The notes below the pieces were generated by a model that did no database searches, was not told the origin of the DNA, and saw nothing but the letters and a program-made list of their open reading frames with translations. DNA of 31,674 nt, from positions 1 through 31,674 of the IMG/VR virus record IMGVR_UViG_3300042562_000683; one strand, 5' to 3'. A program made the position numbers and the translations under genes. Below, one piece after another: positions 27,432 to 31,674 of this stretch (position 1 is the first letter of the stretch; every line of letters starts with the position of its first letter). The stretch comes from a virus.

Positions 27432-29011
27432 GCGTCGACCTGATCGAAGTCGAGATCCCCCGCGATCACATGGGCCGGCCACTCATCAAAGCCCCGGGCA
27501 CCTTTGAGCGCGTCGCCTACGAGCGCCCCTCGAGCGCCGGCCGTGCGATCACCGACGCATCGTTCATTGTCGACTGGCAGAAACGCAACGCTGCCCAAGG
27601 GTTCGCCGAGAACCCCGAGCTGCTTGCCCAGTTCATCGCCGCCGAAACCAACCAGGCGAAGAATGCCCTGATTCGCAAGGCCGAACGTCTCGCCGGTGGA
27701 TCGGCCAAAGCCATCCGGGGCACCGCGTTTCACAACGACTTCGAACATGACCAGAACGGCCGGCCGATCCTCAACCCGGCGCACCAAGCACCGTTAGACA
27801 GTCTCTATGCGGCCCTCGCAGCCGATGGCCTGACGATCGTCCCCGGATGGTGCGAAGCGTTCCTCGTGAACCACGACACCAAGTACGCCGGGTCGATCGA
27901 TCTGCTGCTGACCGACGGCACCGACATCTTCGTAGCCGACATCAAGACCGGTGGCCTGCATCACATCGAATACGCCGTGCAGCTGTTCATCTACGCCACC
28001 ATGCAGAAGCGCTACTGGCACGGATCGAACGACAAAGGACTGTTCGACTCCGAGACGCCGCTGCCAGAACTGTCCACCTCGGCCGCTGTGATCCTCCAGG
28101 TGGATCTCGACAAGGCCACCACCCGACTGCACTGGGTGGATCTCGAAGCCGGCGCCGAAGCGTTCGACCTCGTGCAACATGTGCTCGAGGTCCGCGAGGT
28201 CAAGATGATCTCGCCGTTCACCGCCGAACCCGAGGTTGTGGCAGATCCAGTTGCCATGGTCACAAGTATCTGTGCCAAGGCCGCCAAGCGTGACCGCCGG
28301 GCCATCCGACCAGGCGAACTCGTCGACGCTGACTGGCGCCGATGGGCACAGGACCGAATCGACACCCTCAAGGTCGACGGACACGCTGCGACACTCGCTG
28401 CGATCTGGCCGGCCGGTGTCCCGACACTCAAGTCCAACGAGCCCCTCTGGGTTTACGAGGGCGACGAGATCACCACTGCCATCAACGCAGTGGAGAAGCA
28501 GATCGGGTCGGCGTTCCCTGCCCTTCCCCCGGGGTTCGAGGTCTCCTTGCCTCTGAAGGTGAGCGCCACCCGATCTGCACCAATCGAAGGCGACGATGTG
28601 ACCGCCGCCGATGTCGACGCAATCAACGCAGCCGCCAAGCGACTCACCGTCCCGGGCCGCATGTGGCTCGATGCCACGCTCAAAGAAGCGTTCAGAGCAG
28701 GCCGGCCACTGCGACTCTCAGGCCCATCGGGCAAGCCGACGCAGCGCCGCTGGGAGATCGTCTCCGCATTGCTGGCTATCGCCGACTCCGAGGACGACGG
28801 ACTCGCCCGGGCCCTGGTCTCGATTGCCTTGGGCGAAGAGTTGCAGCCCACCGTCACCCTCGGCTCGGCCGTCGGCGACCTCACGCTCGACGAGGGCCAC
28901 GCCCTCGGACAACTCGCACGCGCTGTGCGCTTCGGAACCTTGACCCCGCTGTGGGACGAGGCCGGAGTCACCGTCGAAGGCGATGTCAGCGCCGCAATCT
29001 CTGCGGCATAA
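27428..29011 (+). CDS. RecB/Cas4-like PD-(D/E)XK exonuclease
   Basis: A 527-residue protein of the RecB/Cas4-type exonuclease group. The core motifs are GTAFH (98-102), E143 (WCEAFLVN), GSIDLLL (D158), VADIKTG (D171 and K173) and a motif V-like EYAVQLFIYA (Q185), in the right order. The C-terminal ~280 residues are helical and without recognised domain (DWRRWAQDRIDTLK; GLARALVSIALGEELQ); they may interact with the SSB-like protein coded next. Its ATG overlaps the WhiB stop. It probably makes single-strand tails for recombination or degrades host DNA; lambda-type partners such as a RecT annealase are not seen here. Confidence 0.82.
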   Translation: MSVDLIEVEIPRDHMGRPLIKAPGTFERVAYERPSSAGRAITDASFIVDWQKRNAAQGFAENPELLAQFIAAETNQAKNALIRKAERLAGGSAKAIRGTAFHNDFEHDQNGRPILNPAHQAPLDSLYAALAADGLTIVPGWCEAFLVNHDTKYAGSIDLLLTDGTDIFVADIKTGGLHHIEYAVQLFIYATMQKRYWHGSNDKGLFDSETPLPELSTSAAVILQVDLDKATTRLHWVDLEAGAEAFDLVQHVLEVREVKMISPFTAEPEVVADPVAMVTSICAKAAKRDRRAIRPGELVDADWRRWAQDRIDTLKVDGHAATLAAIWPAGVPTLKSNEPLWVYEGDEITTAINAVEKQIGSAFPALPPGFEVSLPLKVSATRSAPIEGDDVTAADVDAINAAAKRLTVPGRMWLDATLKEAFRAGRPLRLSGPSGKPTQRRWEIVSALLAIADSEDDGLARALVSIALGEELQPTVTLGSAVGDLTLDEGHALGQLARAVRFGTLTPLWDEAGVTVEGDVSAAISAA

Positions 29012-29028
29012 CGAAAGGCAATGCAGGC

Positions 29029-29451
29029 ATGTCGGATTCACTAGTAGAAGACCCGATCTCATCGGGTGCCCCAGCCGCCAAGTTCCCCGAGATCGGCGAC
29101 ATCATCCGCATCACCGTCACCGCAGTCGAGAAGCGACAGTCGACCGAGTTCGGGACCGATGCGCCGCTGTTCCACCCGGACGGCACCCCAGTCTGGGAAC
29201 GTGTCATCTCCGGTATCGGAGAAGACGGCGAGGAACTGCGGATCTTCGCCAAGAAGCAGATGCTGTCGATCATCACGCAAGCCGTGCGAGACGCAGGACT
29301 GTCCGACTGGGGATCGCTCACCGGCGGCACCCTCGCCGTGAAGTTCGATTCCGAGAAGCCCTCGACGACCAAGGGCTACGCACCCCAGAAGATCTACACC
29401 TCGAAGTTCACGCCTGCGAAGCCGCAGGCAGTCACCGTCGACGACCTGTAA
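29029..29451 (+). CDS. SSB-like single-stranded DNA-binding protein (putative)
   Basis: A 140-residue protein behind the exonuclease. FPEIGDIIRITVTAVEKRQS, ...DGTPVWERVISGIGEDGEELRIFAKKQ and GTLAVKFDSEKPSTTKGYAPQKIYTSKFTPA give the strand-rich pattern of phage OB-fold-like SSB proteins encoded next to recombinases. Acidic C-terminal end VTVDDL resembles the SSB tail. AAAGGCAATG lies before the start. This assignment is from pattern and neighbourhood; no direct ssDNA contact residue can be named. Confidence 0.62.
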   Translation: MSDSLVEDPISSGAPAAKFPEIGDIIRITVTAVEKRQSTEFGTDAPLFHPDGTPVWERVISGIGEDGEELRIFAKKQMLSIITQAVRDAGLSDWGSLTGGTLAVKFDSEKPSTTKGYAPQKIYTSKFTPAKPQAVTVDDL

Positions 29452-29465
29452 GGCGTCGGACGATT

Positions 29466-29502
29466 GCCCGGCCGGTCGCCTTCGATCAGCGGCCGGCCGG
29501 GC
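29466..29502. terminator. GC-rich hairpin after the SSB-like gene
   Basis: GCCCGGCCGGTCGC (29466-29479) pairs with GCGGCCGGCCGGGC (29489-29502) as a 14-bp stem with one T-G pair and a nine-base loop. There is no T-tract, so it may be an attenuator or mRNA-processing/stabilising element, similar to that after the capsid gene. It occupies the 78 bp gap before the next gene. Confidence 0.6.
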
Positions 29503-29529
29503 CCACACCATCGAGCAACAAGGAATCAC

Positions 29530-29703
29530 ATGTCGCAGCTTCTCCACTGGCGGATTCGTCAGGATCTTCGCAACCACTTCTTCTACATAGATCTCGTCGG
29601 TGGGGCCGACTACCTGACCCTGCCGATCGCACACATCGACCGGGCGGGCGCCGAGCAACAGATGCGTCTGCTCAGGGCTGCGTCAGGCGTCGGCGACAAG
29701 TGA
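29530..29703 (+). CDS. Small hypothetical protein (57 residues)
   Basis: A 57-residue protein behind the hairpin; AAGGAA at 29519-29524 serves as ribosome-binding site. The sequence HWRIRQDLRNHFFYIDLVGG contains several aromatic residues, and the rest is short helical. There are no metal-binding or membrane features. Its stop overlaps the next GTG. Function unknown. Confidence 0.55.
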   Translation: MSQLLHWRIRQDLRNHFFYIDLVGGADYLTLPIAHIDRAGAEQQMRLLRAASGVGDK

Positions 29704-29936
29704 ACTCCGACAGCTACCAGGCGATCCTCGACCTGTTCGACGAGTGGCACGCCGCCAACGCCGACGCCAACGAGTTCGCCTGGTTGCAAGCGGAACGCCA
29801 CCTCGGTCGCACGATCACCGCCGGCGCACGCATGGCCGAGCTGCTCGTCGACATCGCCCGCACCGCCTCCCCCGAGATACGCGACGAGATCGGCTCGCGA
29901 TTGAACGCATGGAACCACGCAGCAAAGACCCGATGA
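29700..29936 (+). CDS. Small helical hypothetical protein (78 residues)
   Basis: A 78-residue protein with a GTG start overlapping the previous stop (GTGA) and a stop overlapping the next ATG. The segments YQAILDLFDEWHAANADANEFAWLQAERHLGRTI and MAELLVDIARTASPEIRDEI are acidic helices. It may be a host-takeover or replication accessory protein, but no family is recognised. Confidence 0.55.
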   Translation: MNSDSYQAILDLFDEWHAANADANEFAWLQAERHLGRTITAGARMAELLVDIARTASPEIRDEIGSRLNAWNHAAKTR

Positions 29937-30076
29937 CCTCGAAGCACTGGTCGTGCCCCAAGTGCGCCGGCCAGTACGCAACACCCCGCAAAGTCCAAGC
30001 CGTCCTATGTGTCGGCTGCTCAAACAAAGGAAGAACCGAACAATGGATGAAACCAGTAACCGAATCAGAGCAGTAA
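29933..30076 (+). CDS. Zinc-ribbon mini-protein
   Basis: A 47-residue protein with two CxxC pairs, CPKC and CVGC, spaced by about 20 residues (SKHWSCPKCAGQYATPRKVQ), a minimal zinc-ribbon. Its ATG overlaps the previous stop and its 3' end overlaps the start of the lipoprotein gene by 34 bases. It may bind nucleic acid or act as an RNA-polymerase-contact protein; that is inference from the fold type only. Confidence 0.6.
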   Translation: MTSKHWSCPKCAGQYATPRKVQAVLCVGCSNKGRTEQWMKPVTESEQ

Positions 30077-30591
30077 TCGCACTCGCAGCAATCGCGTCGA
30101 TGTCCATAGTGGCATCGTGCGCGCCGTCCACCCCGGCGCAATCGGCGCCGTCATACATCGAAACCGAAGCGCCGTCGACCTCGACCACAGCTCCGCCCGC
30201 AGATCTCTCCTGGCTGAACGTCACGACCACGACGGCGCCGGAAACACGGAATACCGGTACACCCGTTCCACAGCCGGCCCCGGAAGTCGCCCCAGTCGAA
30301 GGCTGCTTCATCGACCTCGCCCGCCAGATCGGCTGGCCCGAGCACACGCTGGCCACCCTCGCCCACATCATCAACCGCGAGAGCCGATGCGACCCGAACG
30401 CCTACGCCGATCGGCCCTCGACGCTCGACAACTCCCGAGGGCTTTTGCAGATCAACGCCTGGGGAACTCTCGCCGACAACATCCGTGCCAAGTGTGGCGT
30501 GGAACCCGAAGACCTCTTCGACCCCGCAGTCAACCTGACCTGCGGACTGACCTATTACCAGACAATGGGCTTCCGGCCCTGGGGGCAATGA
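30043..30591 (+). CDS. Secreted lipoprotein with lytic transglycosylase (SLT-like) domain
   Basis: A 182-residue exported enzyme. Residues 1-26 form a lipoprotein signal: basic NRIR, hydrophobic AVIALAAIASMSIV, and lipobox IVASC with lipid-bearing C26. A Thr/Pro/Ser-rich linker follows (residues 27-85). The domain 88-182 has HIINRESRCDPNAY with catalytic-type E113, and SRGLLQINAWG, the two classic SLT/lysozyme-fold motifs. Four cysteines (88, 116, 151, 167) may form disulfides, sensible outside the cell. It would anchor in the membrane and cut peptidoglycan glycan strands. Its place in the early operon, not in the lysis block, is unusual. Confidence 0.82.
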   Translation: MDETSNRIRAVIALAAIASMSIVASCAPSTPAQSAPSYIETEAPSTSTTAPPADLSWLNVTTTTAPETRNTGTPVPQPAPEVAPVEGCFIDLARQIGWPEHTLATLAHIINRESRCDPNAYADRPSTLDNSRGLLQINAWGTLADNIRAKCGVEPEDLFDPAVNLTCGLTYYQTMGFRPWGQ

Positions 30592-30594
30592 ACC

Positions 30595-31008
30595 ATGAGC
30601 AATGCAGGAACCATCATCACCGCCTACAAGGCCATTACCGACCTACTCAGCGAACTCAGTGACGAAGACGCACGCAGCGTCCTCGAGGTCATCACCGTCG
30701 AACGTGGCGGCTTTACCGTTCGTGCCGAAAGCTTCGGAAAACAGCCCAAACAGGCACCCGCCGAGGTCGAATCGGAACGAACGGTCACACTCGACGACGA
30801 CCCGGCCATCACCTCAATCGGAGGCCATGGCTGCCTGTTCTGCGGAGAGACCGGCATCCGCCAACTCGGCCGGCATGTTCGCAACGAACACGGCGAAGAG
30901 GTCGAAGAGGAACTCGCAGCCACCGGCTATCGCGGACTGATGCAACTGTTCGGACTCAGCGAAGGCACCGCCTACTCGATTGCCAAGCTGGTCGAGGCCG
31001 CAGCATGA
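30595..31008 (+). CDS. Putative zinc-finger DNA-binding protein
   Basis: A 137-residue protein just behind the lipoprotein gene. The middle GGHGCLFCGETGIRQLGRHVRNEH is a C2H2-like finger (C-x2-C, H-x4-H), followed by a helical, possible second DNA-binding part (GYRGLMQLFGLSEGTAYSIAKL). The first 60 residues are acidic helical. Finger proteins of this kind are frequent in actinophage early regions and may control transcription. The stop overlaps the next ATG. Confidence 0.65.
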   Translation: MSNAGTIITAYKAITDLLSELSDEDARSVLEVITVERGGFTVRAESFGKQPKQAPAEVESERTVTLDDDPAITSIGGHGCLFCGETGIRQLGRHVRNEHGEEVEEELAATGYRGLMQLFGLSEGTAYSIAKLVEAAA

Positions 31009-31190
31009 GCGCCAAAGACGACCAGATCGCACGCCTCGAAGAAGAGGTCGAGACACTTACCGAGCTACTCGCCGAGTCGCTCCCGAAACTCGTCGAGAGG
31101 CTGCGACTCATCAACGAGGTTGCCTATCTGCGAACACGACTCGAGCACGGCAACCCGCCCACCAACACACTCACCCCGGGCGACCTGTGA
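31005..31190 (+). CDS. Small coiled-coil protein
   Basis: A 61-residue protein starting at the ATG that overlaps the previous stop. DQIARLEEEVETLTELLAES...KLVERLRLINEVAYLRTRLEHG is an uninterrupted amphipathic coiled coil with heptad leucines. The stop overlaps a GTG start. It may be an oligomerisation partner of its zinc-finger neighbours. Function not established. Confidence 0.6.
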   Translation: MSAKDDQIARLEEEVETLTELLAESLPKLVERLRLINEVAYLRTRLEHGNPPTNTLTPGDL

Positions 31191-31393
31191 CCCCGGAGCG
31201 CTGGGCACTCATCCCCACCGTCGACTGCTACATCGCAGGGCCACCGTGCATCGTCGCCACCGCCGGCCAATACAACTGTGACGGGTGCCTGGAGAACGGG
31301 CGACGCATGCTCCCCGGTGCAGCGCTCATGGTCAACGTCGCCACTGATGGACACGGCCGGCCAGTAGGCATCGACCTCGAGGAGCTGACATGA
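31187..31393 (+). CDS. Small hypothetical protein with CxxC motif
   Basis: A 68-residue protein with GTG start overlapping the previous stop (GTGA) and its stop overlapping the next ATG. It has four cysteines in two groups (VDCYIAGPPC and YNCDGC), which may form a metal site, and a Gly/Val-rich C-terminal half. No family recognised. Confidence 0.55.
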   Translation: MTPERWALIPTVDCYIAGPPCIVATAGQYNCDGCLENGRRMLPGAALMVNVATDGHGRPVGIDLEELT

Positions 31394-31674
31394 GCGGATA
31401 CGTGTGCATGTGGAATGGGTGCGAGAAGCCTGTGCGCCCCTCACCAAGAGTCGGCTTTCTCACGACAATCGTGATCACGAGAGCAATGTGTGGTGCCCAC
31501 TACCAGCAGTTCAGGCGCGAACATCCGAACTATTCAGAATCTATAGAGCGCATTTGCATGGTGTGCAAGAAAGAGCTTGGCGCCGGCCGACGCCTTTCGT
31601 TGTGTGTGTGGCACGCAAAACTTGCGAAGACGAATTATCAAATGTGCGATGAGGACTCATGTCTCTACCCAGCA
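31390..31674 (+). CDS. Zinc-finger-rich protein, 3' end cut by window edge
   Basis: Ninety-five codons visible, open to the right edge. The ATG overlaps the previous stop. Two Cys/His groups are visible: CMWNGCEKP...MCGAHYQQF and CMVCKKELGAGRRLSLCVWH, so two zinc sites are likely. The final visible residues are CDEDSCLYPA. The last complete codon ends on base 31674, so the frame joins that of base 1 exactly, where a nuclease-like domain continues without start. If circular, the product would be a 281-residue zinc-finger nuclease. Base composition is less GC-rich than its neighbours. Confidence 0.68.
   Translation, partial: MSGYVCMWNGCEKPVRPSPRVGFLTTIVITRAMCGAHYQQFRREHPNYSESIERICMVCKKELGAGRRLSLCVWHAKLAKTNYQMCDEDSCLYPA

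Noticed and set aside
1-31674. Direct terminal repeat marking the window as a closed circle
   Set aside because: The first and last tens of bases share no repeat by eye; closure is supported only by the reading frame and gene context, not by a sequence overlap.

Overview
The window reads as an essentially complete genome of a temperate, tailed (siphovirus-type) bacteriophage of a GC-rich actinobacterium. The host is inferred from strong G/C at third codon positions, many GTG starts, ATGA/GTGA gene overlaps, a WhiB-family regulator (a family essentially restricted to Actinobacteria and their phages), apparently leaderless promoters, and a tRNA-Cys 3' half used as a phage attachment site. The genus cannot be named from the sequence. 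No bacterial chromosomal gene is seen. The last gene runs off the right edge and the first is cut at the left edge, and the two halves are in the same frame with a plausible protein junction, so the window is probably a circularly closed genome opened at an arbitrary point.

Layout. 1-4145: a PD-(D/E)XK-type nuclease-like gene, a primase-helicase whose 3' end carries a cluster of direct and inverted GGGACGAGG repeats (candidate replication origin), three small genes and an HNH endonuclease. 4146-4493: a noncoding segment with a terminator-like hairpin, an interrupted palindrome and a leaderless promoter; it is a candidate cos/packaging site. 4494-13570: a small Prim-Pol primase, TerS, TerL, a small membrane protein, portal, prohead protease, HK97-fold major capsid protein, a 17-bp perfect hairpin, connector and tail-completion genes and the tail tube. 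13604-18410: tail assembly chaperone with a programmed -1 frameshift, tape measure protein and minor tail proteins. 18410-23031: amidase endolysin with a lectin-like C-terminus, membrane/holin candidates, a metallophosphoesterase, a collagen-like tail fibre and a holin, ending in a strong terminator.

23200-26099 is the lysogeny module: a first excisionase-type HTH gene, the attP core (3' half of a tRNA-Cys gene plus its terminator), a tyrosine integrase, a minus-strand HTH gene, a minus-strand XRE-like repressor, a divergent operator/promoter region, and a second excisionase-type HTH gene whose C-terminal half is nearly identical to the first while its DNA-recognition part differs. 26096-31674 is the early operon on the plus strand: tiny zinc-finger and membrane proteins, a resolvase-like nuclease, WhiB, a RecB/Cas4-like exonuclease, an SSB-like protein, a secreted lytic-transglycosylase lipoprotein and several small zinc-binding or coiled-coil proteins, leading back around the circle into the nuclease and primase-helicase genes.

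How the parts fit: the repressor and the second HTH protein face each other across the operator region as a CI/Cro-like switch; integrase, attP and the first HTH protein form an integration/excision unit; the early operon supplies replication and recombination functions; the HNH-to-tail block packages DNA and builds the particle; endolysin and holin release it.
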